Below are positions 1-12,232 of a stretch of DNA of 64,000 nt, piece by piece. The DNA lies in assembly GCA_019059635.1 (NCBI GenBank), contig JAGVRJ010000005.1:558001-622000 (forward strand), read 5' to 3'. The position numbers were made by a program, and so were the translations under genes. Each line of letters begins with the position of its first letter. The stretch's first letter is position 1. Below the pieces are notes generated by a model. That model was not told where the DNA came from and did not search any database. It saw nothing but the letters and a program-made list of their open reading frames with translations. Source of the stretch: Proales similis (Eukaryota > Rotifera > Eurotatoria > Ploima > Proalidae).

Positions 1-99
1 AAGATCACGAACGTGAAAACCTTCTATGAATCGGACCTGTTCAAAATGATGAAGTACGAATACGACCCAGACAACAAGGTCATTGTTCAGCATTTGTGA
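1..99 (+). CDS. 3' end of an unidentified protein-coding gene (partial)
   Basis: An open frame starts at base 1 and runs 32 codons to TGA at 97-99. It ends ...YDPDNKVIVQHL. The composition (Lys, Tyr, Asp, aromatic residues) looks coding, and an AATAAA follows about 150 bp later. The gene lies mostly left of the window and I do not recognise the family. A weak GT at 79 (AAG|GTCATT) could be an alternative donor that would join, in phase, to the open exon starting at 276. Confidence 0.5.
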   Translation, partial: KITNVKTFYESDLFKMMKYEYDPDNKVIVQHL

Positions 100-248
100 A
101 AGCCGCTCGGCCTCTGATCAACATCATCATTTCTTTTAAACAAACAAAAAAGCATTCAATTGTATATTTCAAATATGTCAATTTTCTCTCTCTCTATGAA
201 CCCTTTTCTTTTTATGCATTCTCTCTTTGCTGCACAAAAATGATGAAT

Positions 249-254
249 AATAAA
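249..254 (+). terminator. polyadenylation signal AATAAA
   Basis: Canonical AATAAA about 150 bp after the stop at 97-99. It probably ends the transcript of the partial gene at the left edge. Confidence 0.5.
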
Positions 255-275
255 ATTGATTGAACAATCAAACAG

Positions 276-563
276 TCGCTGATTGAATTGGACTTAACCG
301 CTATTCCCCCCGATGGAGCTCAGGCTGACTTGTTCGAGACCGCCTCCTTGACTCATTTGATAAGGTCCAGGTCAGTCAGCAAATGAAATAGAGTGGATAA
401 TACTTAAATGACTGCGCAAAAGACGTCTCTTGTCTTTCCTTCGAAAATGAAGAGGCTTGTGGAGATAAAGGCGGCGTTCGGCGGACGCGTGCTTATTGAA
501 AATTTGTACATTTCTGAACGGGACAAAGTTTTGGCGGAGGAGATAATTCGTAGACATAGATAG
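276..563 (+). CDS. possible extra 3' coding exons, origin unknown
   Basis: Two plus-strand segments read as protein-like sequence. The first (276-370) follows an acceptor-like CAG and reads SLIELDLTAIPPDGAQADLF and on. The second (455-563) continues in phase after a GTCAGT donor at 371 and ends ...EEIIRRHR and TAG. No in-frame ATG precedes the first segment. It could be an alternative C-terminus of the left-edge gene, since the donor at 79 is in phase, or the first exons of an unusual gene. The acceptor before 455 is purine-rich and weak. A second reading starts at the ATG at 408 and gives a 51-residue ORF ending at the same stop. Confidence 0.3.
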
Positions 564-693
564 CACAGCTTATCTGAACGAGAAGAGCTCATCGTCCGTC
601 AGTAAGCAGCTACCAGCGACCGATAACTGGCCCGTTTTTATCTCTTTTTTTCCCATTTAATTGCCTGATAATTCACTTATGTAAGTCAAGAGG

Positions 694-701
694 TATAAAT
701 A
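694..701 (+). promoter_or_regulatory. TATA box of the MAM/LDLa gene
   Basis: TATAAATA lies 66 bp upstream of the ATG at 760, a usual distance for a core promoter with a short 5' leader. Confidence 0.55.
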
Positions 702-759
702 AGACGGACGCTTTTGTTTAAAACTTTCTGAAAAATCATTTATATCGAATCTAAGCGAG

Positions 760-3700
760 ATGAAATCGCACAGAGCAAGTCTGATTGCCTTGTTCGGTAG
801 ATAGCACATTTGCTGCTTTGGCGTGAGCGTCACGTGACTCAAGGCTTTCTAATTCTAGCCACAGCGGCGCTTGTCTGCTACACAAGCGCACAAGGAACGA
901 GCACCGTCAGATATCCGTCCAAGTCGCTTTCATGCGATTTTGAGAATAACTTTTGCGAGTGGTCAAGCTACACTCCGTCTGATCGATTCCAATGGAAACG
1001 AAACAGCGGCAACACAATCAACACGCTAACTGGTCCACTCACTGACCACACGACTCTCTCGTTGAACGGAAGCTACATCTACATTGATGTAAGGCGCCTT
1101 TTCTTTTGACGTCTCTAATCGACTTTCAACGCCATATTCTGTGTTTCTAAAAGTCGTCGCCACCGACAAAGCCGAATGACACGGCGAGACTCAAGAGTCC
1201 GCCGATCTCGATTCGTTACACTGGCTACTGTTTTAGCTTTTGGTGAGCAGCATCCTAAACTCGACAGTTTCAATCAAGTTGCTTTAACTTGCACAGGTAC
1301 CACATGTACGGAAAGACGATCAATCAGCTCAACCTTGTGTTGGAGAATTTGAGTGAGTCAGATTCTGCAAATTGCGCGCAACAACTAAAAACATTTCTTT
1401 TCCAGTCACGCAAGAGTCCGCGGTTGTTTGGTCTCGAAAAGGAGCTCAAGGCAACACTTGGCGATATGCTCAAACTTATTTAAAAACCGACGGAAACTAC
1501 CAGTACGTTTTTGAAGGAATTGTAAGTAATTGTGAACTTGCAATATGAACCAGAACTTGATGAATTTCTTTCTCAAGGCGGGTATCAGCGATTCAGGAGG
1601 TAATCTGAAGAGAATGCATCTAGCAAGTTGCTTTGATTAAAAACAATCATTCCAAGACATTGCACTGGACGATCTGAAATGGACGTACGGAAGCTGTCCG
1701 ACCACATATGATTGTGACTTTGAGGATGAGGACATTTGCGGGTTCACTAACAGTCCAATCGCTGACTTCAATTGGATCAGATACAAGGGCTCGACGACCA
1801 GCTTCGGAACTGGACCTTCTTACGATCATGTAACTCAAAGTGTAAATTAGAAATAGGGCAAAGTGCTCACTAAGCTTTGATTATTAGACCACGCTTTCCA
1901 AAGAGGGGCATTACATGTACATAAGATCAAAAGGAAGAAAGGATGATGACACCGCGGTGCTCATCTCGCCTCCCTACAATCAATTTGGTTCCAAAACAAG
2001 ATGCGTTGAGTTCTGGTACCACGCTTACGGTAAGAGAATTAAACCACCGGGAGAAGTGGAAGTCTCTCTTGAAATGGCTGAAAAGGCTACGACGTTGGCT
2101 ACATGAACGTGTACAAACTGACCAAAGGAGGCGTCAGCGGAATGTATGAGAAAATCTTCTCGATGTACGGCAACCAGGGAGACGAATGGTAAACGCAATT
2201 AACTGCTTCAAACCGCAGGCGTGATCAACTAATGGTTTCAAAGGCACAAAACTCAAATAAACTTTTTCTCCAAGTCCGGCCAAAACTATCAGATTGTGAT
2301 CGAAGCAATTATCGAAGACAACAGCTGGTACGATTATGGCTGGAGCAGCAACCAAGGTGACATGGCGATCGATGACTTTTCGATCAAAGACCGCGCCTGT
2401 GAGCCATTGGGAAGCTGCGACTTTGAGGAGGATATTTGTACGCTCCTTTGATTTCTTCAGCCTTGTTCCTCTTGACTTTATTCTGCTCATTTGCTTAGGC
2501 GCGTGGAAAAACGCCGAACGTAACGTTGATTTCTATTGGCTGCGACACAAAGGAATGACTCCGAACGAGGGCGTCGGTCCGGCTGTTGACAATACGCTCG
2601 GCACCTCAAAAGGAACTTATTTGTTCATCGACGCATCAGACCCGCTTTTGACCGGCAAGAAAGGTTTGATAGAATGCTCTGTCTGCTCTTGGTTCAATTT
2701 TATTGATCATCACAACTTTTTCAAACAGCTACGCTCGTGTCTCCCGTTTTTGACCGCAAATTAGACCATTGCTTCGAATTCTATTATCACATGTAAGCTG
2801 ATTGTTGATGTAGAAAGATACATAAAAGTATTAACTTGCTTAACACAATCAGGACCGGCGATGGTCAGTCGTTTATTGAGATCGAGCAGCAGAATTTCAC
2901 TTCAAGGCTGAACGGCAGCATTTTGCTAAGTCTTACTGGTGACCAGGGCGATAAATGGAACTACGCCTCGGTTTCGATCCCCAAAGGCTCAGCGAGGAAC
3001 TTTGTCCTAAAGATAAACGGCATCGTGAGCAAGGCCGGCCGAGGAGACATTGCAATCGATGACCTCAAGATGACTGAAGGTCGTCTCTGCCCGCCGCCTG
3101 AATCGCTGTGTGTTCTGCAGTGTGCCGGCAAATGTGTGTCCAGGCAGCAGATTTGTGACTTTGTGAACAACTGTCCGAACGGCGAAGACGAAGCTGAATG
3201 TGGCAACAAAAAAGTTGACTTTGAAAAGGATAACGGCTTTTGGAACGACACCAGCATGGGCAACGTCATTTGGCTGCGTAGCAGAAGCGGTGACGATTTG
3301 TCTCTCGGCCCGTCGACTGGTATGTATTCTCTTGCATTCTCTAGACCCTCAGCAACAGTTTTGCTTTGAAACAAACACGCACTGTAAAGATCACACAACT
3401 CTCAACTCGACCGGCTACTACCTAAAAGTGGAGGGAACAGGCTCGAGTCAGCCACCGGCCGTTTTAACCAGCCCTGTGTTAAAGAATTCGGCGTCCGAAT
3501 GTCAAATGACTTTTTGGTATCAGTTGAACGGAGAGAAGACCGGCTCTCTTGAGGTTTTCATCCAGCTCGGAGAGCAGCGATCGCGCGCTCTCAGTTTGAC
3601 CAGTCAAACTTATCGCCAGTGGTTCCGTGCCTTTTTGAACATCGGCCGCTATGCGAGCAACTTCCAAATCTCGTTTGAAGGACAAAAAGCATTTTCCAAG

Positions 3701-6700
3701 GACGAAAACATCGCCATCGACGATATTGAATTCAAAAGTAGCCACTTGCGGTCATTTCTAAATGAAGCTTTCTCTAACTCATTCAACTAGATTGCGGCAT
3801 TGTGATTCCCACCCAAACCTGCTCATCTAGCAAATTTCAATGTCAGAACAAGAACTGCATCGGTGAGTACCTTTTGGTTTAGCAAGCGCTCTTCGTCTCC
3901 TAGTAATCTCAATTGCAAAAATTAGACACTTCACGAGTGTGTGACTTTAACGGTAAATTTCAAGTTTGCCTTTGGCCTTTAAGAAACTCGTTAATTGTGA
4001 GCGACTGATAGACGACTGTGGCGATGGAAGCGATGAACGAAAAAACCTTTGCGCCGCGTATCCGCAAATGTAAGCGGTCTGATTGTGCAAGCGTTGCTTT
4101 CTTCTCTTAATTTGCGCCTTTATTTTTCCCAGGTGCGACTTTGAAGGAACTCTATGCAACTGGAAGCCGGCCACAGAGAACGCTTTCAATTGGGCCCTCA
4201 CACGAGCTGATCAAGCGCTCTCCCCCAAAGCACCGCAAAGAGATCATACCACCAACACTGCGTCTGGTTCATACGCTTACTTTGAGACAAAAGGAAAGCC
4301 CAAGGGAGCTACTTCAGTATTGGTCAGTGCTGCGATGACTGGATCGCCTTGTAGAATGCGATTCTTCTACTACATGAACGGTGGCTCAGTCGGAGGCATT
4401 ACAGTCTACCGACGATACAAAGTCGGAAGTTACTGGAGCCGACTAGAAGCCAAAAGCGGATCGATAGGCGACAAGTGGGAGCGATTGGAAGTGTTCACTT
4501 CGTCAAGCATTGACTTTGAGCTGATTATCGAGGCCCGAGCAGGCAACAACACTGGCCTGGATGGCGTGATTGCAATTGACGATGTTTCTTTTGAATCATC
4601 TTGCTCACTGGCAGCCGCTGCCCTTCCTGTCGTGGTCACTCCGCCCTCCACTTCGTATTGTGGTCCGGATGGCTATCGATGCCAGCCCTACGGAAAGTGT
4701 ATCAACATAAGTCAAGTGTGCGACTTTGTTGTTGACTGTCCGAAAGGTGACGATGAGCTTAACTGCGGCAAATGCAGCTTTGAGAACGACACTTGCGGTT
4801 GGTACGACAACAGCTACGGAAAGCACTTTTGGAACAACACGAAGGCCAGCTCGGCTCGTCTGCCCAAAGATGTGACGCTCAACTCACCCGATGGCTCGGT
4901 TATGGACTATGAGAATGCTGAGGGCTCGTTCAGTGGCCTGACCCGTTTCTCGTCGCCTGTGATCGGACGAACCGGACCCAGCTGTCAGTTCCAGTTCTAT
5001 TACTATCGACGCGATCCAACCCGGTCCACGCAACTGGCGCTTTACCTTAGCGACGCTCAGCAAAGAATAGAGCGATTGTGGCGATCGGACACGAGCGACA
5101 CTCCCGACTGGAAGCGAGTGAGCGTCGGAGTTCAATCCAGAATGGCTGGCTTCAATCTCTTCTTCGAAGCAATCGAGTCCGATCAGCCGAATCCGGACAC
5201 CCAGATTGCGTTGGACGAAACTGACTTTATAAACTGCCACAGCACCACCAACATATCTTGCACAGACAAGAGCGCCTTCAAATGCAACGACACTCTTTGC
5301 ATTCCGAACAATTTGGTAAACTTGGCGTCTATCGGCTGTTGAGCCAGTTTCAGTCGCTTCATTGGCCATTTTCAATTTAGGTGTGCAATTTCGAATCAGA
5401 CTGCTTTGACATGAGCGACGAGCAGAACTGCACCGAGTACATTCAGTGCGATTTCGAGCAAAACTTCAACTCCCTTTGCCAATGGACTGCGGAGAACGAT
5501 GTTGACCTTTTGTGGAAACGAGCTCAGGCCGGTCAATTCCTGGCAGCAGCGAGCGTGGTCAACCCAACTTATGGTCTCATTTTAACCCCGAATCTCTCCA
5601 CTTCAAACGACTCTAATCCATTTGGGCTTGTTCAGATCACACGACCAAAACAAGCGACGGCTACTTCTATTACAATGAGAACGACGGTAGCTCGGGCAAA
5701 TTGGCACGAATAAGCAGCCCCGTGTTCTATCCACCCCAGCCCGGCACTTGCTCATTCCGAATGTGGTATTATCTAAACGGTAATAGTCATATGCAAAAGC
5801 CTTTTCAAATCCTAATTGGCCTAAAATTTCTCCGCTTGAATAGATCCCGATTCGAAAGGAACCGTTCTCCGCGTGTACAAGAGAACCTTGATCGGCTCTC
5901 CGATGCAAGTCCTGCTCGAAAAGGGCAATGAGCAAAGTAAACATTGCGTCCCCTTCAAACCTAATCGCTCATATCGGAAATTTTCAAAATACGAATAGAC
6001 TTTGAATGGAAGCTGGTCGAAATTCCGATCTCATCGGACACAATCTTCCAGATAATTGTCGAGAGCGAGAGCGGAAAGTCTCAAGTTTCCATCGACGACC
6101 TCTCGTTCACGCCTGGATGCAAAATGAACACGGACGACAAGATTCCAGTCTACATATTCACTACACCGCAGCCAGACCGCACTTGTCCCGAGCAGAGCCA
6201 GTACAGGTGTCCGGAGAGTAAAGAATGCATCTCGTTCAGCCAGTTGTGCAATTTCCGCTTCGATTGCGCCGACAAATCCGACGAGCAGTCGTGTCCAAGC
6301 GCTTGTGACTTTAATGGTAACTCAACACGCGATTGACAAGATGGCCAACTGAAATGCAAATTTATCGCACACTTTAGACAATCAAATGTGTGGATGGACG
6401 AACATTGAAAATCCGCAAGTTAAATCAAAATGGATCATAATGAAGGCGTCAGACGCCAACGGCCAGAGTGCATCGACCGGTAAGAGTCTCTCTCTCTCTC
6501 TTCAAGTTTGACTTTCTGATCCTCAATTTCGTCGAATTAACAGACTCGACTGGATCTCAGGACGGCTTCTATCTCGTGGTTGAGTAAGTACTTTTTCTTG
6601 AGCCGGTTTGCAATTTAAATGAATGAAACTTGGTGATCGATCAGTCCGAACAGCAAGAACCCGGGAGATAATGCAAGAATCGTCAGTCCTGTATACAACC

Positions 6701-8202
6701 AAGCCGGAAAGCAGTGCACGTTGAACTTTTGGTAATTTTTATGTTTGCCTTGAGCTCAGAGTCGTCCATTTCAAACCAACTGGTTTTGTGATAGGTATTC
6801 GATGACTTCAAAGAAGCCGAGGTCGTTGAATGTTTATGTTCGATCAGCGCTGGCCGACAGCTTAATCGGAAGTATCACTTCTACTCCGTTCGACCGCGGC
6901 GTTTGGGAACAGTACAGCGTGCGAATTCCATCCTGCGCGTCGCAGTTCCAAATTATTATCGAATCGGTCAGAGACGAGACAGACGACCTGGCCACTGCCA
7001 TCGATCGAATTGAGCTCACTGGCTGTGAATATGAGCAGGCTCCTCAAAGCTGTTCGGCTGACCAGTTCACTTGTCGATCCAAACACTGCGTGCCAGTTGA
7101 CAGCAAATGTGACTTGAACAACGACTGCTGTGACGCAAGTGATGAGGCGCAAGACGTTTGCACGGGCTATTATTCGTAAGCTCAAGCCGCAATTACAATT
7201 AAAATCGCTTTAATCTAAATCAATGATCTCTTTCTCAAGATGCAACTTTGAATCGGCTCTATGTGGATTCCAGAATCTAAACGAGAGTGGCTTCTTTTGG
7301 CAGCGAAGTCGAAGTGATGGCCTTGCAGCAGACGCCTACAAGCCATTGCTAGACCACTCGACTCAGTCTGCGAGAGTGAGTTCGCTACCTAGCCTCCTTT
7401 GGTCTCTATGGCATTCTAAGCTGCATTAAATTCAGGGCCACTTTTTGATATTGAACCGGCCGCAGGGCGCGACAGGAACTGCAGTGATTGGTCTCGCGTT
7501 GAGCTCTAGTCTGCCCGGCTGCAAACTCAGACTTTGGACCCTGCTCTCAAACGAGGAGGCGGGCGCATTAGATGTGTTTGTCCGAAGTGAGGTCGGTGGC
7601 GATTGGAGTAGCGTTGGCTCTTACAGAACTGCGTCAGATGATTGGACTCGAGTTGAATTCGCTCTGCCGGCCTCTAACGTCAACTACCAGGTAACCATGA
7701 CTTGAGACGTGATTGAAAAGCTCAAGCGACACTACTTGATTCATTTGAAAAGGTGCTAATTCGTGGAACTCCGTTCAACAAGCCGGGCTTCCTTGCAATC
7801 GACGATATTTCTCTGACACCCGAATGTACAGTTGCGATTGATGCACCGATTCCGACCAGGGCTGGCGAAATAACTGCCGCCCCTCACGTAACCGATGCAC
7901 CTGACGGAGGCAACGAGCCCAACAGTAATCTCAACCTTCTACTCTCAAGCCTGATCAAGAAATTTTCAAATGCATTTTTAACAGACCTCTTGCTCATTAT
8001 CGTAATTGCAGCCGTCTCTGTGGTCTTGCTTGCAGGAGCAGGCTTCGGTGGTTTCTTCTTGTTGAAAAAGAAGCGGCCGGAAAGCACGTAAGTAAAAGGT
8101 TTCTGAGCTTCAGAGGCGTGCACTTGAAGAATCGGCAAATTTAGCATCGGGTTCGACGACCTCAAAGGATTCGTTAATCGCAACTTCAAGCTTGGCGACT
8201 GA
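760..8202 (+). CDS. MAM and LDL-receptor class A repeat membrane protein (many exons)
   Basis: Type I membrane protein assembled from many short exons. Exon 1 (760-796) joins exon 2 at 859, giving a signal peptide, MKSHRASLIALF then ATAALVCYTSAQ. About nine MAM modules follow, each opening with CDFE/CNFE-like motifs (first near 940, last near 7240). The later ones are separated by about six LDLa modules with calcium-binding acidic ends such as DCPKGDDELNC, DCFDMSDEQNC and DCADKSDEQSC. A transmembrane helix is at 7985-8060. It is followed by a KKKR stop-transfer and a short tail ending FKLGD, spliced from 8090 to 8145 with stop TGA at 8200. The order resembles vertebrate MAMDC4 (endotubin) and MALRD1, which act at epithelial surfaces or in endocytosis. 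That role is inferred. Exon borders between the modules were traced by eye; the joins I checked keep phase. Confidence 0.85.
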
Positions 8203-8359
8203 GGACGGGCCGAGAACGAAGGCCGATTGTCGTGAGAGCATCAAAATTTTCTTTTTTCTACGATCCCTTCTCCGACGATTTTTTTCTACTTGTCAAACAA
8301 AATTTGAGACATAATTGACTTAAAGTCGCATCCGTGTGTCCTTTGCTTTTTCATGAATT

Positions 8360-8365
8360 AATAAA
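8360..8365 (+). terminator. polyadenylation signal AATAAA of the MAM/LDLa gene
   Basis: AATAAA 158 bp after the MAM/LDLa stop codon and only 18 bp from the end of the convergent LRR gene, so the two transcripts probably overlap tail to tail. Confidence 0.6.
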
Positions 8366-8382
8366 CAAAGTCAATTGGAGTT

Positions 8383-10520
8383 TTAAACAAGTTTACGAAA
8401 TTTATTGTACATTTCTTGCTCGACTAATCTGAACAAATCCTTGGAAATGAATAGATTCTCAAGGTTGTCGAGGCCGTCGAACATGGACGCACTTATACGG
8501 CCGATCGGATTAGAGTGCAGATTGAGACTTGCCAGGCTGCTCATTCCTGAGAACGAGCCGTGCTCGATCGTAAGAATTCGATTTTCGGCAAAGCAAAGTG
8601 AACGAATCTGTTTCGGAATGTTGCTCATCAGTTGGACGTCTATCTTGCTCAAATAGTTTCCGCGCAAGTTTAACGACTGCAGCGAGACTAGATGCCTGAA
8701 CGTGTCTGGAACGGTGCTGAGGCCAGTCTCGACCATCTGAAGCTCGCGTAAACTTTCAAGACCTTTGAACGCCAGAGGCTCTATTTTCACTGCGCGCACT
8801 CGCGTCAAACTCAAACAGGTAAGGCTTTTCAAATGACAAAATGTGTTATTCTTGATCTCCCTGATGGGATTGTCGCTCAAATTGAGAGCGTCCAGATGTA
8901 CAAGCTTTTCGAAGGTGTTGACGTCAATTTCAGAAATTTGATTGTTTGACAGATTCAGTTGCTTCAGATTAGGCATGTGAGCAAACGAGCCGGGCTCGAT
9001 CTGAGAGATTGAGTTTTTGAGAAGATTCAGTTCAGTTAAGTTTTCAAGGCCAGTAAAAGCTCTGAGGCCGATCGAGCCAATCTTGTTCCATTCTAGTTTT
9101 AGGTATCGAAGACTGAACAGAAGCCTGAACCGGTCCGAGTCCAAGCTCTCAAGGCTGTTGTAAGACATGTCCAGTGTTTCCAACGAGTATAAGTAATCGA
9201 ATATATTCTCTGGGATGAAGCGTAACTTGTTCTGTCCGAGATTAAGAAATTTGAGGCTTGTCTGCTGATTGAAAGAGTTCTCCGCGATGCTCTCTAATCG
9301 ATTCTTGCGCAAATAAAGGCTCTCAAGGTTCTGCAGAGGTTCGAACAGGCTCGAATCGATAGACTCGAGTGCGACGCAAAGTTTCAAGCTCGCCAATGAG
9401 TTCAAATTGTTGAAAATATTTGAATCGACTCGGCCGAGCTCGACTGAATGAATGCTCAAACTTCTCAGTGACTCCAGTCCGTCGAACAGGCCGCATTGAA
9501 GCTGTTCGAAAACATTCGAGTCAAGAATCAGATCGACCAGCTTCGGCAAGTGACGAAACGAACCGCTCTCGACAAATTTCAGCCGGCAATTGTCCAGTTT
9601 CAGTTCGCGCAAATTGCTCAGTCCTTCAAAGCACTTGCTCGAAATCGAATCTAAATCGTTCCAGCTGAGGTCCAAATGTTGAAGTTGATTGAGGCATCTG
9701 AAGGCACCGTCTTGAATATGAGATATTTGATTACTGCCCAGAAACAGCCTCTTAAGATTCGCCAGAGGATCGAATATACCGACTGACAGTCTTGGCACTT
9801 GATTGATGCTTATTTTCAGCGTGTTCAGACTCGAGAGCCTTTCGAACGCGTCTGAACGAATGTCCTCCAAACGCATTCCCATGAATTGCAGGCTGCGCAA
9901 GCTCTCATAATCAGAGGCGGACACGTTTAAGAAATGCGTCGGCTCCGACTTGAGCTTTGTGAGTATAATGTTCTCCAGAACTTGATCGCAATTGCAAGTG
10001 AATGAAATTGTTCAAAATTTAACATTTCTAATTACCGAGCATTTTACTCAAGGATTTGCTGGGCGACTCGCCAGAGAGTGATCCTCTAATTAAGCAGGCC
10101 ATCTTTAAACTTGGAGCTTTGAATGTGACCTAGTCGAAAAGCTTACTTGAGCTCGTCCAATTCGGTATCCGATACGAACCGATCGATTTGAACTAGCACT
10201 CCGAGCGGATTGACAAACTTTTCGTACACAAACAAACGCTTGGGCAGGAAGATTCCTGTTTGGATGAATATCTCATCAAATGAGCTGTAATTGTCGAATT
10301 TCGATTCGCCATTCGAAATTTGTTTGAAGTTTATTGCTTCAATGCGGTCGACCTGTTGGATAAGCTGAGAGCGGAGTTCAAACAACTGCTCGAGCTCTTT
10401 TCCTTCAATTGATTTTTCCAACTCAAGCTTTTCAGCTTCTACGTCTATTTGACTCCTGAGCCGGTCAAAATAGAGGCCGAGCATTGCGAGTGGTTGCATT
10501 TGTGAGAGCGCACCCTCCAT
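8383..10520 (-). CDS. leucine-rich repeat protein with N-terminal helical region
   Basis: Three exons keep phase: 10520-10147, 10109-10036 and 9980-8383 (681 residues). Residues 1-125 have a helical, charged stretch (Glu/Leu-rich from about residue 26) and then a region with FLPKRLFVYEKF. From about residue 165 to the end there are roughly 20 tandem LRRs of about 24 residues, of the LxxLxLxxNxL type with phenylalanine spines (F..L.SL..L.L..N.I). There is no signal peptide and no transmembrane helix, so it is probably intracellular, although its repeats look like the extracellular typical subfamily. The first ATG is 10520. The donor GTAAGC at 10146 is clear; the acceptor at 9981 is purine-rich and weaker. 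I cannot name an orthologue. It is a probable protein-binding scaffold. Confidence 0.8.
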
Positions 10521-10875
10521 CACTTTATTTTCTCTCGATTCGCCTTACCTACCAGCCCAAACTGTGGTGCCGAATTAAAGTGGTGAATTGCATGCTTAGT
10601 TGCACAAAATATTTTCGCTTCATAATTAAGCAAACTTTTAAATTGGCTCTTGGGCTGCTCGTCTGACTGCGTAGTAAAATTTTGACTCACTTACTCACTC
10701 TCAGACTTGTGGAAAATTGAAAAATTATTAAAAAAGACGAATGTTATTCTTATTTATTGTCCATACAAGTGAATCAGCATTTAAAACCAACTGAATTTGT
10801 TCAACAAAGTGCATGCAGTGCCTAAAAAAAAGAGGGATGCGCGTTTGATTAGTTCGTTGGGCACTTGGCCTGAGT
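10521..10875. other. intergenic region between the LRR gene and UBR7
   Basis: About 355 bp. It holds a minus-strand AATAAA near 10750 (TTTATT on the plus strand), the likely UBR7 polyadenylation signal, and the upstream region of the LRR gene. I see no TATA box and no coding segment. Confidence 0.5.
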
Positions 10876-12042
10876 CTATTTACAATAATAAGAGGCCGGA
10901 TCGGCGTCGGCCAGCTTTCGCTTTTTGTTGTCGTTGAGCTTCTCGAAAAAGCCGACAATGTTCTCGCGCTTTACCACTTGGCCGTTCTGGGCGAAGCTGG
11001 CCAGGAAGTCTTTGAGCTTGTCCTTGAAATCATTGAAATTGTGCAGCAGCTCGATTTGATTCACGCGGTTCATGGATGAGAGCTGATCTGAGATGAGCTT
11101 GTTCTCGTCTATGGCCTCTTCAGTCTTGCCGCATTCTTCGTAGTAACTGATCGTGTCCTTGTTATCCAGCAGATACTCAACGCCCAGATCTTTGTACATT
11201 TTTTCACAGTCCGTACACCGACAGAGGCTGTCGCGCCATCCTTTGCTCAACAGAATCGCCCGGTCAAGTCGAGAACTGTTCGCTCCGAATCGAGATTTGG
11301 CCTCTTGTAGTTTGCATTCGAACTTGCTGCTATTCTCGATTGCAGTCTCTATGTCAATTTTCTCTTCACTCTCTACCTTCTCTGGTTCCATTTGATTGAG
11401 AATGTAGCCGAGGTAATAATTGAGAAATTGATTAATTGAGGCACATGAATCACAAATCAGCTCTTCAAAGTCCTGCTCGTCAAACTTGAACTTTTCCACG
11501 CCTTTCAAATGCTTCTGATGAAACCAATCTTCGCAAATTGTGCACTGATACATTCCCTCGTCTTCCTCGGTCGACGTTGTGTCTTCGTCCGGATACGGCC
11601 GATCACAAATGCAATATTTGCCAACGAAATTGTGGTTGTATTTGTTTGCAGGGTTTTCCGCCTCTTTATCGGCTCTGAGTCGACATTGGGAATTCATTTT
11701 AGAATTTCCACAGTCACAACGAAAGAAGCGTTTTGTGTAGAGCTCGACCAGCTCGTGATTGGAGTGGCATTCGTACGAGCAGGCCAAGCATATGCCGTGC
11801 AGCTGGTCTGGCTTCGAACAAGTAATGCAGCAGTAGAGAGCTTGACGATAGACGTAGCCTTGATCGTAAGAGCAGTTGTTGGGGTCACTCGCACCTAGGA
11901 CAGCGTTGGCGGCCTCTTTTTGCTCTCGCTCGCACTCGATCACTTCTTGAAGCGAGCAAATGTCGTTCTCGTTCTCCTCATCGTCATCTCCGCTGTTTAG
12001 GCGCCGCTTGCTTGCGTTTGATGTCGATGCGGATTCGTTCAT
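10876..12042 (-). CDS. UBR7: UBR7-like E3 ubiquitin ligase (UBR box + PHD finger)
   Basis: A single exon of 388 codons from ATG 12042. A UBR-type zinc region with closely spaced Cys/His (CCITCSKPDQLHGICLACSY, then FFRCDCGNSK) spans about residues 65-125. It is followed by a PHD-like finger (YCICDRPYPD, CTICEDWFHQKHL). The C-terminal region has CRCTDCEKMY and SSMNRVNQIELL and ends YYCK, all typical of UBR7 and at its usual length. UBR7 is a chromatin-linked ligase reported to ubiquitinate histone H2B. A TTTAG acceptor-like site lies 3 nt before the ATG, and the TRRAP polyadenylation signal is about 110 nt further upstream, so the gene may be co-transcribed with TRRAP. Confidence 0.93.
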   Translation of the reverse strand: MNESASTSNASKRRLNSGDDDEENENDICSLQEVIECEREQKEAANAVLGASDPNNCSYDQGYVYRQALYCCITCSKPDQLHGICLACSYECHSNHELVELYTKRFFRCDCGNSKMNSQCRLRADKEAENPANKYNHNFVGKYCICDRPYPDEDTTSTEEDEGMYQCTICEDWFHQKHLKGVEKFKFDEQDFEELICDSCASINQFLNYYLGYILNQMEPEKVESEEKIDIETAIENSSKFECKLQEAKSRFGANSSRLDRAILLSKGWRDSLCRCTDCEKMYKDLGVEYLLDNKDTISYYEECGKTEEAIDENKLISDQLSSMNRVNQIELLHNFNDFKDKLKDFLASFAQNGQVVKRENIVGFFEKLNDNKKRKLADADPASYYCK

Positions 12043-12154
12043 TCTCTAAACAAAATCGTTCAAATTCGGGCGCCATGAATTATTAATCCTCGAGTCAGAG
12101 GGCGTAGAGAGAAGAAAAGATGGCCGAATTCGTCTGGATTATTGCGTGTTTATG

Positions 12155-12160
12155 TTTATT
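12155..12160 (-). terminator. polyadenylation signal AATAAA of TRRAP
   Basis: TTTATT on the plus strand, 73 bp past the TRRAP stop codon and about 110 bp before the UBR7 start on the same strand. Confidence 0.55.
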
Positions 12161-12232
12161 CAACATCGAGTTAAACCGAAATATAATCGTGAAAAAGAAA
12201 AAGAAGCTTTCTGCATTAAAATACTTTGAAGG

